NCBI GenBank assembly: GCA_009702455.1
Contig: WLIA01000007.1
Coordinates: 1 to 47,844 of the forward strand
Origin: Actinomycetota bacterium
GTDB taxonomy: Bacteria; Actinomycetota; Actinomycetes; Actinomycetales; Microbacteriaceae
Direction: 5' to 3'
Length of the DNA: 47,844 bases
Positions 9,446 through 16,682 of this stretch are shown here, one piece after another. The translations under genes were made by a program, and so were the position numbers. The notes below the pieces were generated by a model. The model worked only from the letters and a program-made list of their open reading frames with translations, had not been told where the DNA came from and did not search any database. The first letter of the stretch is position 1, and each line of letters begins with the position of its first letter.

Positions 9446-11695
9446 GTGAGCGATCCAACCCCGACGACAAGCATCGGCAGCCTAAAGGGCATGTTACCGA
9501 GGCTGTTTTCGAAGCATGGAGCTTACACAGCCGCGCTCGGCGAAATAACTCGACTGGTCAAGCTAAATCACCCAAAGAGTGACGTTTCTATCATTGAGCG
9601 TGCCTTCGTAGCCGCCGAACTTGCGCATCGCGAGCAATTGCGCAAGAGCGGTGAGCCATACATCACGCATCCGCTCGCGGTAACTCAGATTTTGGCCGAA
9701 CTAGGCATCGGCCCGATAACCCTTGCCGCTGCCCTGCTGCACGACACGGTAGAAGACACCGACTATTCGCTTGCGCAGCTCGAGAAAGATTTCGGGCCAG
9801 AGGTAGCCATGTTGGTCGATGGTGTAACCAAACTCGACAAGGTGAAGTTTGGCGACCACGCACAGGCCGAAACGGTTCGCAAAATGGTTGTCGCCATGTC
9901 GAAAGACATCCGTGTTCTAGTTATCAAACTTGCAGATCGCCTTCACAATGCTAGAACCTGGGGATTTGTGCCTCCAGAACAGGCGAGACGAAAGGCTCAA
10001 GAAACTCTGGAGATTTACGCTCCGCTTGCGCATCGACTCGGTATCAGCACAATCAAGTGGGAACTCGAAGACATTTCTTTCTCAGTTCTTTATCCGAAGG
10101 TTTACGAAGAGATCGTAAATCTCGTCGCTCAGCGCGCACCTCAGCGCGAGGAGTTCATAGCTTCGATTCTCAGTGAGATTGATGAGGACCTGCGCGAGAA
10201 CAAGATCAAGGGCAGCGTTGCCGGCAGGCCAAAGCAGTTCTACTCGATCTATCAGAAGATGGTGGTTCGGGGTCGTGAGTTCGATGACATCTATGACCTG
10301 GTCGGAATTCGTGTTCTAGTGAGCTCTATTCGCGACTGCTACGCGGTGCTCGGCGCAATTCACGCGCGCTGGAATCCGGTTCCTGGCCGATTCAAGGATT
10401 ACATCGCGATGCCGAAGTTCAATCTCTACCAGTCTCTGCACACAACAGTTATCGGGCCAAAGGGCAGAACCGTTGAGATTCAGATTCGCACCCAAGAAAT
10501 GCATCAGCGCGCCGAGTACGGTGTTGCTGCCCACTGGAAATACAAGGAGCAGGCCGGAAAGACCGGAGAGGTTGCCGACGAAGATCTAACCTGGCTCAAA
10601 CACCTCACCGACTGGCAGGCCGAGACTCAAGACCCGAGCGAATTCTTAGACTCGCTACGATTCGAAATTGGTGCCAAAGAGGTTTACGTATTCACTCCGA
10701 AGGGCAAGGTAATCGGTCTCACGGGCGGTGCAACGCCGGTTGACTTCGCCTATGCGGTTCACACGGATGTTGGCCATCGCACCATGGGGGCTAAGGTCAA
10801 CGGGCGACTCGTGCCGCTTGAGACACCCTTGAATTCGGGTGACGTTGTCGAGATCTTCACGAGCAAGTCTGTCGAAGCCGGACCATCTAAAGACTGGCTC
10901 TCTTTCACAAAGTCACCACGGGCAAGGGCCAAGATTAAGCAGTGGTTCAGTGCTGAGCGACGCGAAGATGCCATTGAGCAGGGCAAGGAATCAATTGCTA
11001 AGGCGTTACGCAAGCACAACTTGCCGCTTCAAAAGATGATGTCTGGCGAATCGCTTCTCTCGCTCGCGCAAGATTTGAAGCTTTCTGATGTTGAGTCGCT
11101 CTTTGCCGCGGTTGGTGAGAACCATGTCTCGGCCCAACAGGTGGTTGAGAAACTCACGGCCTCTCTTGCGACCGATTCAGATGCGGCAGAGGCCGTATTT
11201 GAGCTACCGACCAAACCGCGCTCGGCAAACAGCGGACGCCAGGTTTCTGCTGGCGTTTTGGTCAGGGGAGATGCAGACGTGATGGCAAAGCTCGCCCGCT
11301 GCTGCACTCCGGTTCCGGGCGACAAGATAATTGGCTTCGTAACTCGCGGAAGCGGAGTGTCAGTGCACCGCGACGATTGTCGCAATGTCGAGCAACTGCG
11401 CCTCGAGCCAGAGAGACTCATGGAGGTCTCGTGGGCAGCAAACTCCAAGTCGCTGTTCCTAGTGCAAATTCAGATTGAAGCGCTCGATAGATCGGGGCTT
11501 TTAAGTGACGTAACCCGAGTGCTTAGCGAACACCACGTGAACATCTTGTCAGCTTCGGTATCTACTCGAAGCGACAGAGTTGCTCTAAGTCGATTCGTCT
11601 TTGAGATGGGTGACGCCAATACGCTTGAGCACCTATTGAATGCCGTGCGTCGAATCGAAGCCGTCTACGACGTTTATCGAGTAAACAACGGTTAG
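9446..11695 (+). CDS. rel: Bifunctional (p)ppGpp synthetase/hydrolase Rel
   Basis: This 749-residue RelA/SpoT homologue makes and degrades the stringent-response alarmone (p)ppGpp. The order is an HD hydrolase domain with conserved H61, H75 and H99-D100 (LLHDTVEDTD), suggesting active hydrolase. Next come the synthetase domain (GRPKQFYSIYQKM, then FKDYIAMPKFNLYQSLH and EIQIRTQEMH), a TGS domain (YVFTPKGKVIGL, about 413 onward), and a C-terminal zinc-finger-like CCTPVPGD region and ACT domain. The GTG start has AGGAGT 5 nt upstream. Its stop faces the stop of a minus-strand gene 2 bp away. Bifunctionality is inferred from intact motifs. Confidence 0.97.
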   Translation: MSDPTPTTSIGSLKGMLPRLFSKHGAYTAALGEITRLVKLNHPKSDVSIIERAFVAAELAHREQLRKSGEPYITHPLAVTQILAELGIGPITLAAALLHDTVEDTDYSLAQLEKDFGPEVAMLVDGVTKLDKVKFGDHAQAETVRKMVVAMSKDIRVLVIKLADRLHNARTWGFVPPEQARRKAQETLEIYAPLAHRLGISTIKWELEDISFSVLYPKVYEEIVNLVAQRAPQREEFIASILSEIDEDLRENKIKGSVAGRPKQFYSIYQKMVVRGREFDDIYDLVGIRVLVSSIRDCYAVLGAIHARWNPVPGRFKDYIAMPKFNLYQSLHTTVIGPKGRTVEIQIRTQEMHQRAEYGVAAHWKYKEQAGKTGEVADEDLTWLKHLTDWQAETQDPSEFLDSLRFEIGAKEVYVFTPKGKVIGLTGGATPVDFAYAVHTDVGHRTMGAKVNGRLVPLETPLNSGDVVEIFTSKSVEAGPSKDWLSFTKSPRARAKIKQWFSAERREDAIEQGKESIAKALRKHNLPLQKMMSGESLLSLAQDLKLSDVESLFAAVGENHVSAQQVVEKLTASLATDSDAAEAVFELPTKPRSANSGRQVSAGVLVRGDADVMAKLARCCTPVPGDKIIGFVTRGSGVSVHRDDCRNVEQLRLEPERLMEVSWAANSKSLFLVQIQIEALDRSGLLSDVTRVLSEHHVNILSASVSTRSDRVALSRFVFEMGDANTLEHLLNAVRRIEAVYDVYRVNNG

Positions 11696-11697
11696 AG

Positions 11698-12930
11698 CTA
11701 GTTGGCTGAAGCCTTGACGGTTGCGAGCCATGCCTTGCGAGCTTCTAGCGCCTCGGTTGCGTTGTCGATTTTCTTCTTGTCACCAGATGCAGTCGCCTTG
11801 ACTAACTCTGACTCAAGTTTTGCAATGGCCGTCTCGAGCTGCGAGATAACTGAATTGCTTCTATCGATAGATGCAGGGTCGCTCTTGCGCCACTGATCTT
11901 GTTCCGCAGCCTTAACCCGAGACTCGATTGCACGAAGCTTGTCTTCAACCTCGCGGATCTTGTCTTTAGGAACCTTGCCAATCTTTTCCCACTTCTTCTG
12001 AAGTTCTTGTAGCGACTTCTTCGCGGCCTCTAGGCCAGAACTCGGGTCGATGCTCGAGTAGGTCTTGAGCAACTCGAGTTTGGCGGCCAGGTTTGCACCC
12101 TGTTCACCGCTTTCGCTGGCAGCAGTAACCTGACGTGCTGCGTAAATAGCGTCGCCCGCAGCCTTGAATCGAACCCAAAGTGCGTCATCAGACTTTCCAG
12201 GAGTGCGCCCGGCAGCTTTCCAAGCGTCTAGAAGTTTGCGGTATTCGCTAGTGGCATCAGAGCCACCGGTGGCAAGCTTCTCTGCTTGCTCGACTATTTC
12301 AACCTTGTTCGCTCGAACAGCTTTGTTTGCAGAGTCGATACCCGCAAAGAAAGCGCGCTTACCTGCTTCAAATTTGGTGCGAGCTACAGAAAAACGCTTC
12401 CAGATTGGGTCAGCGTCTGCCTTCGAAACTTTTGGACCAGATTTTTGAACAGCCTGCCATTGCACGAATAGCTCTGCCATCTTCTCGGATGATTGCTTCC
12501 ACTGGGTCTTTGTCGAATCTTGGTTGGCAATCGCTTCTGCCGCTTCGGCGAGATCTAGCCTCGACTTTAGTGCTGCGACAGCTGCCTCTTTGTTCGCTGC
12601 GCTGCGCTGAGCAGAAAGCTCGTTGATTTTCGCCTCTAGAGCAGCCACTCTGGTGCGAAGCGAGTTAAGATCGCCAACGGCGTTTGGGGCGACCAAGTCT
12701 GCAGTCAATTTCTTGAACTGCGACATGAGATTGCTCGCTACGACATTGCTCTTGATGCGTTGCTCAAGGATTCTTACCTGTGCTTCGAGGTCGGCGAACT
12801 TTGTCTCGAAGAATGCCATTGCGGCTTCTGCAGAAACTTTTGGATACTGTCCGACTTTGCGCTCAGAACCAAGTTCAAAAACGTAAACGTTATTCTCTGC
12901 GTCGACTCTTCCGAATTTGTTTGCTGACAT
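11698..12930 (-). CDS. DUF349 domain-containing protein
   Basis: A 410-residue cytoplasmic, highly charged alpha-helical protein without signal peptide or membrane span. After an N-terminal segment (FGRVDAENNVYVFE), a predicted coiled coil covers about 40-110. Several DUF349-type helical repeats follow, recognisable by W-x-x-x-G-R/K motifs such as DAWKAAGRTPGKSDDALWVRF and LQKKWEKIGKVPKDKIREVE. DUF349 proteins occur beside rel in many actinobacteria; no catalytic function is established that I can apply here. The ATG has a strong AAAAGGAG Shine-Dalgarno. It follows the cyclophilin gene by 46 nt on the same strand and is probably co-transcribed with it. Confidence 0.88.
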   Translation of the reverse strand: MSANKFGRVDAENNVYVFELGSERKVGQYPKVSAEAAMAFFETKFADLEAQVRILEQRIKSNVVASNLMSQFKKLTADLVAPNAVGDLNSLRTRVAALEAKINELSAQRSAANKEAAVAALKSRLDLAEAAEAIANQDSTKTQWKQSSEKMAELFVQWQAVQKSGPKVSKADADPIWKRFSVARTKFEAGKRAFFAGIDSANKAVRANKVEIVEQAEKLATGGSDATSEYRKLLDAWKAAGRTPGKSDDALWVRFKAAGDAIYAARQVTAASESGEQGANLAAKLELLKTYSSIDPSSGLEAAKKSLQELQKKWEKIGKVPKDKIREVEDKLRAIESRVKAAEQDQWRKSDPASIDRSNSVISQLETAIAKLESELVKATASGDKKKIDNATEALEARKAWLATVKASAN

Positions 12931-12976
12931 GGTTAGCTCCTTTTGCTAGACGCTCTCGCGTTCGTTTACGACTTGA

Positions 12977-13771
12977 TTAGTTTAGAACTATGTCGCCCAA
13001 CTTGGTTTCGACAACTGGTTTTCCATCGCCCTGTCGGCCTGAGTCCGGTTGAACACCCGCGTCGATGATTGGCTTCAAGCCGTCAAGGCCAGAAGTGATT
13101 CGACCAAACACCGTGTAGTCGGGCAATAGCGAAGTATCGGCGTAGACGATGAAGAACTGAGAGCCATTTGAGTACGGCGATCCAGAATTGGCCATTGCCA
13201 AGACTCCGGTCTGATAGACCGCTGTTCCGGCTGCGGTGGCGGCCGGGGCATTCTCAATCGGACCGAAACTGTAACCAGGTCCTCCGGTTCCGGTGCCCGT
13301 CGGGTCTCCGCACTGAAGAACGAAGAGACCAGAGGTGGTCAACCTGTGGCACGAAACATTCTTGAAGAAGTCTTTGCGGGCTAGGTCGATAAAGTTTGCC
13401 GTTGCCTGAGGTGCCCTGTCACCAAAGAGCTCGATTGAGAGCTTTGCATCGTTGACCATCATCGAACCGGTCCAAACGCGGCCCTCGGCAATCGCGGGGT
13501 CTGGCACTAAGGCTGAGTTTGTCTGACTAGGCGTAGGGGTCGGAGTCGCCGATGGTTCTGCTTCAACAACCTGTGACACCTGCATCGAAGACCAGATCAG
13601 TTGAGAAGTTACGGTGAGAGCAAGAACTGCGAGACCCGCCACCAAGGCAATCCTGTTATCGCGCCTTTTGCGAAGAGCTTGCTTCTCGCGCTGCAACTGC
13701 TTTTGTTCGTATTCGGCCAACTTGCCAGAAGTGCTGCTGAATAGGTTTTGCTGCTTCTTTTTCGACGCCAA
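12977..13771 (-). CDS. Membrane-anchored cyclophilin-type peptidyl-prolyl isomerase
   Basis: A cyclophilin that would assist folding of exported proteins. From the chosen TTG it has 264 residues: a lysine/arginine-rich N-terminus with a possible short coiled coil (17-38), a membrane span at about 41-60, and a Pro/Thr/Ser linker. The cyclophilin domain runs from about 90 to the end. The catalytic-arginine region CHRLTTSG and the SNGSQFFIVYAD motif are visible. The TTG at 13771 has GGAGG 5 nt upstream (13777-13781) and a TAAAAT -10 (13800-13805) behind it. The -10 lies downstream of the in-frame ATG at 13810, arguing against that longer start. Orientation N-in, C-out is inferred. Confidence 0.92.
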   Translation of the reverse strand: MASKKKQQNLFSSTSGKLAEYEQKQLQREKQALRKRRDNRIALVAGLAVLALTVTSQLIWSSMQVSQVVEAEPSATPTPTPSQTNSALVPDPAIAEGRVWTGSMMVNDAKLSIELFGDRAPQATANFIDLARKDFFKNVSCHRLTTSGLFVLQCGDPTGTGTGGPGYSFGPIENAPAATAAGTAVYQTGVLAMANSGSPYSNGSQFFIVYADTSLLPDYTVFGRITSGLDGLKPIIDAGVQPDSGRQGDGKPVVETKLGDIVLN

Positions 13772-13799
13772 GATTTCCTCCAGATAATTACCCTTGCCA

Positions 13800-13805
13800 A
13801 TTTTA
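13800..13805 (-). promoter_or_regulatory. -10 element of the cyclophilin-DUF349 operon
   Basis: On the minus strand TAAAAT lies 28 nt upstream of the TTG start at 13771. A transcript would start near 13793 and carry the GGAGG ribosome binding site. No clear -35 is seen. This supports the downstream start of the cyclophilin gene. Confidence 0.45.
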
Positions 13806-13818
13806 CGCATCCTTGGGT

Positions 13819-13845
13819 CAGATTCTGACGGGTAATCTGGATGAA
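13819..13845 (+). promoter_or_regulatory. Divergent promoter region with inverted repeat; leaderless -10 for rarA
   Basis: TAATCT (13833-13838) is followed by 6 nt and the ATG of rarA, a leaderless arrangement. An inverted repeat CAGATT-N9-AATCTG (13819-13839) overlaps this -10 and lies between the two divergent -10 elements, so it could be an operator for a regulator acting on one or both genes. Evidence is positional only. Confidence 0.35.
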
Positions 13846-15182
13846 TGAGCGAAAGCATGTTTGAGGGTCTGGCACCACTTGCCGCTCGCATGCGACCAAC
13901 GAATCTGAGCGAGATTGTCGGTCAGGAGCACATCCTTCGCAAAGGGTCGCCGCTCTATCAGCTAGCTCAGCCAGAAGACCAACGCAGTTTTGCCAGTTCT
14001 ACAAGCGTTGTGCTCTGGGGTCCGCCTGGCACCGGAAAAACCACTCTTGCTAAGGTCATCGCGCTCACCAGTCAGAGACAGTTTGCAGAACTCAGCGCGG
14101 TTACCAGCGGCGTTAAGGATGTTCGCGAAGCTATCGATCGCGCCAGGCAAGACCGGGAGTCATTTGGCGTAAGCACGATTCTGTTTCTAGACGAGATTCA
14201 TCGCTTCTCGAAAGCGCAGCAGGATGTCTTACTGCCTGCCGTTGAAGCCGGCTGGGTTGTGCTAATAGCGGCCACCACTGAAAATCCGAGCTTCTCTGTG
14301 ATAAGCCCACTTCTATCTAGGTCTTTGTTGCTAACTCTCAACCCGATATCCGATGAGGATCTGCAGACTCTGATTCAGCGAGCCGCAGATGACCCGAGAG
14401 GGCTCAAGGGGCGAGTCAGCTTGGATGATGAGGTTAGAGCTCAAATTTCGGCATTGGCTGGGGGAGACGCAAGGAAGGCCTTGACTATTCTCGAGGCAGC
14501 TGCTCAGGCAGTCTTAGCCGGCTCAGAGTCGGGCAAGGCCCTAATTACCCTGCACGACGTTGAGGCCTCGATTGATCGAGCCTTGGTGCGATACGACGCT
14601 AATGGTGATCAGCATTACGACGTGATCAGCGCCTTTATTAAGTCGGTTCGAGGCAGCGATGTCGACGCGGCCTTGCACTACCTCGCGAGAATGGTCGAGG
14701 CCGGCGAAGACCCTAGGTTCATCGCTCGAAGGCTAATTATCTTGGCAGCCGAAGATGTTGGTCTAGCCGATCCGAGCGCACTTACCCTGGCCACGGCTGC
14801 GGCAGATGCGGTTGCAAAAATCGGAATGCCCGAAGGACGCATCCCGCTTGCTGAAGTCACGATTTATCTTGCTCTCGCGCCCAAATCGAACTCCGCGTAT
14901 TTGGCTATCAATCAGGCAATCGAAGACGTTCGCGCCGGCAAGACGGGCCAGATACCGCTTTCGCTGCGAAGTTCCAACTATCCAGGCGCGATTAAGACCA
15001 CGGGAGCAGGGGTCGGCTACCGATATCCGCATGACGATAAGCGTTCGGTGGTCGAACAGCAGTATCTCGAAGGCAAAGTGGCTGACACCAGCTACTTTCA
15101 GCCCAAAGACCTGGGTGCCGAAAAGGAACTTGGTGAACGCTGGGCACGCCTCAGAAGCATCATCAGGGCGTTTAGAAAGTAG
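13845..15182 (+). CDS. rarA: Replication-associated recombination protein A (RarA/MgsA)
   Basis: RarA is a clamp-loader-like AAA+ ATPase acting at stalled replication forks. The 445-residue protein has Walker A GPPGTGKTTLA (about 64-74), Walker B LFLDEIHRF, sensor 1 ATTENPSF and the arginine finger LLSRS. The MgsA C-terminal tetramerisation domain follows, with SAFIKSVRGSDVDAALHYLARM and RSSNYPGAIKTTG. The ATG at 13845 follows a -10-like TAATCT by 6 nt with no clear Shine-Dalgarno. The neighbour on the other strand is the cyclophilin gene; downstream is the rpsD leader. Confidence 0.95.
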   Translation: MSESMFEGLAPLAARMRPTNLSEIVGQEHILRKGSPLYQLAQPEDQRSFASSTSVVLWGPPGTGKTTLAKVIALTSQRQFAELSAVTSGVKDVREAIDRARQDRESFGVSTILFLDEIHRFSKAQQDVLLPAVEAGWVVLIAATTENPSFSVISPLLSRSLLLTLNPISDEDLQTLIQRAADDPRGLKGRVSLDDEVRAQISALAGGDARKALTILEAAAQAVLAGSESGKALITLHDVEASIDRALVRYDANGDQHYDVISAFIKSVRGSDVDAALHYLARMVEAGEDPRFIARRLIILAAEDVGLADPSALTLATAAADAVAKIGMPEGRIPLAEVTIYLALAPKSNSAYLAINQAIEDVRAGKTGQIPLSLRSSNYPGAIKTTGAGVGYRYPHDDKRSVVEQQYLEGKVADTSYFQPKDLGAEKELGERWARLRSIIRAFRK

Positions 15183-15216
15183 CGCTAAACCCTATCTTTG
15201 GGCCTGGATACCTTGC

Positions 15217-15377
15217 TAAACTTGCGAGGTTGCCGACTAGAGCAAATTCGTGGCTGCGAATTACTCACACGGTGCGATTTGTCTAATAGCCAGACGAATC
15301 CGTGGCAAAAGGTTCGACCTCTCGATCCGCTTTTGTGAACAAAATAAACGCTATTGAGCTTCGGCTCACTGAAAGGA
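15217..15377 (+). promoter_or_regulatory. Structured rpsD 5' leader, candidate S4 autoregulatory RNA
   Basis: A -10-like TAAACT (15217-15222) would start a leader of about 150 nt. TTGCCG (15230-15235) can pair with TGGCAA (15303-15308) to close a three-way junction. It encloses hairpin AATTCG/CGAATT (15245-15262, 6-nt loop) and a 9-bp hairpin with one G-U (15276-15284 with 15292-15300, 7-nt loop). Downstream come AGGT/ACCT (15310-15320), TTTTG/CAAAA (15331-15344) and TGAGC-TTCG-GCTCA (15355-15368), which has a UUCG tetraloop and sits 2 nt before the Shine-Dalgarno GAAAGGA (15371-15377). Ribosomal protein S4 represses its own mRNA in several bacteria; control here is inference. Confidence 0.5.
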
Positions 15378-15381
15378 ACAC

Positions 15382-16011
15382 GTGTCAAAAACAACACGTA
15401 CTCGCAGCAAGACTCGTCTGTCTCGCGCACTCGGTATCCCGCTAACCCCAAAGGCAGCGAAGTACCTAGAAAAGCGTCCGTACGCTCCAGGTGAGCACGG
15501 TCGCACCAAGAAGAAGGCTGACAGCGACTTCGCCGTTCGTCTTCGCGAAAAGCAGCGTCTACGCGCTCAGTATGGAATTCGTGAAGCTCAGCTTCGCAAG
15601 ACTTTCCAAGAAGCGAAGCGCGCCGAAGGGCTTACCGGTGAAAACCTAGTTGAGCTTCTAGAGATGCGTCTTGACGCACTCTTGCTTCGCGCAGGTGTCG
15701 CCCGCACTATCGCTCAGTCTCGTCAGATGGTTGTGCACCGTCACATCCTCGTCAACGGACAGCGCGTCGATCGCCCATCTTTCCGCGTGAAGCCAGGCCA
15801 AATGATTCACGTTCACCCAAAGAGCGAACTAACTGAGCCTTTCCAGGTAGCAGCAGCCGGAGGACACGTTGATGTTCTTCCGCCTGTTCCTGGTTACATC
15901 GACGTTCAGCTAGACAAGTTGCAGGTGACCCTAGTTCGCCGTCCAAAGCGCGCAGAAGTTCCGGTTACTTGTGAAGTTCAGCTCGTTGTTGAGTACTACG
16001 CGGCTCGATAG
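15382..16011 (+). CDS. rpsD: 30S ribosomal protein S4
   Basis: S4 is a primary 16S rRNA-binding protein that nucleates assembly of the small subunit body. The 209-residue chain has normal length. It carries the basic N-terminal segment, RPYAPGEHGRTKKK, and the S4 RNA-binding domain near residues 98-160 (MRLDALLLRAGVARTIAQSRQMVVHRHILVNG). The GTG start has GAAAGGA 4 nt upstream. The gene stands alone rather than in the alpha operon with rpsM, rpsK and rpoA, so it needs its own control; its leader is strikingly structured. A 6-bp hairpin GATAGA/TCTATC (16007-16025) spans its stop codon. Confidence 0.98.
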   Translation: MSKTTRTRSKTRLSRALGIPLTPKAAKYLEKRPYAPGEHGRTKKKADSDFAVRLREKQRLRAQYGIREAQLRKTFQEAKRAEGLTGENLVELLEMRLDALLLRAGVARTIAQSRQMVVHRHILVNGQRVDRPSFRVKPGQMIHVHPKSELTEPFQVAAAGGHVDVLPPVPGYIDVQLDKLQVTLVRRPKRAEVPVTCEVQLVVEYYAAR

Positions 16012-16029
16012 AGATTCGGTCTATCTCGG

Positions 16030-16380
16030 ATGAGCGGCGGAGAAATCGCATCGATAATTGCAGCTGGAGCGTTCGCTCTGCTTGTGATTTTCATTGGCGT
16101 ACCCCTAATCAAATTGGGTGGATTAATCGATGAGACTCGCGAATCAGTTCGCGGGTTAAACGAAACCGTCACTCCGCTGCTCACCGAGGTAACCACAACA
16201 GTTACCGAAACAAACAAGGCTCTTGCCAAACTTGATGTCATCACCGAAAACGTCGTTGACGTGACCACCAACATCAATTCACTAGTGGCAGTCTTCAGTG
16301 CCTCTGTCGGAGCTCCGCTCTTGAAATTGGCGGGCCTGACGAAGAGCCTGCGCTCTGCTTTGCTAGGAAAGAAGAAGTAA
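16030..16380 (+). CDS. DUF948-type membrane protein
   Basis: A 116-residue protein with one N-terminal membrane span (about 5-27) and a helical region rich in Thr, Val and Leu, with heptad-like spacing (about 33-90). This matches the DUF948 family found beside alaS in actinobacteria and in Firmicutes. The function is unknown; a structural role at the envelope is plausible but not shown. The ATG has no obvious Shine-Dalgarno and lies 18 nt after rpsD. It is followed after 2 nt by another small gene, so the pair is co-expressed. Confidence 0.75.
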   Translation: MSGGEIASIIAAGAFALLVIFIGVPLIKLGGLIDETRESVRGLNETVTPLLTEVTTTVTETNKALAKLDVITENVVDVTTNINSLVAVFSASVGAPLLKLAGLTKSLRSALLGKKK

Positions 16381-16382
16381 GA

Positions 16383-16682
16383 ATGAAGAAACTATTCTGG
16401 TTCGCCACCGGCATCGCTGCTGGTTTGGCAGTTGCCAAGCAAATGCGCGAGAACCCTGAAGCAAGGGCTGCCGTAGAAGATGCTGCCAAGCGCGCACGAG
16501 CTATTGGTGAGGCGTTTACCACAGGCTACAAAGAGCGTGAGCTAGAGATCAAGCGCGCCGAAGGTGCAGCTAAGAAGCCAAAAACTGCGACCAAGAAGCC
16601 TGCTGCTCCTAAAGCTGCCAAGCCTGCCACCGCTAAGAAACCGGCCGTCAAGAAGACTGCCGCCAAGCCCACTGCGAATTAA
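16383..16682 (+). CDS. Small Lys/Ala-rich protein with N-terminal hydrophobic segment (DUF6167-like)
   Basis: This 99-residue protein begins MKKLFWFATGIAAGLAVAK, a short hydrophobic helix that could anchor it in the membrane. A helical middle (NPEARAAVEDAAKRARAIGEAF) follows, then a Lys/Ala/Pro-rich tail of about 40 residues that resembles nucleic-acid-binding histone-like tails. Position between a DUF948 gene and alaS matches the actinobacterial DUF6167 family. Function unknown. Its stop TAA shares one base with the alaS ATG. Confidence 0.7.
   Translation: MKKLFWFATGIAAGLAVAKQMRENPEARAAVEDAAKRARAIGEAFTTGYKERELEIKRAEGAAKKPKTATKKPAAPKAAKPATAKKPAVKKTAAKPTAN

Noticed and set aside
16007-16025. 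Hairpin GATAGA/TCTATC at the end of rpsD as terminator
   Set aside because: Six A/T-rich pairs without a U-tract; the next gene is close and on the same strand.
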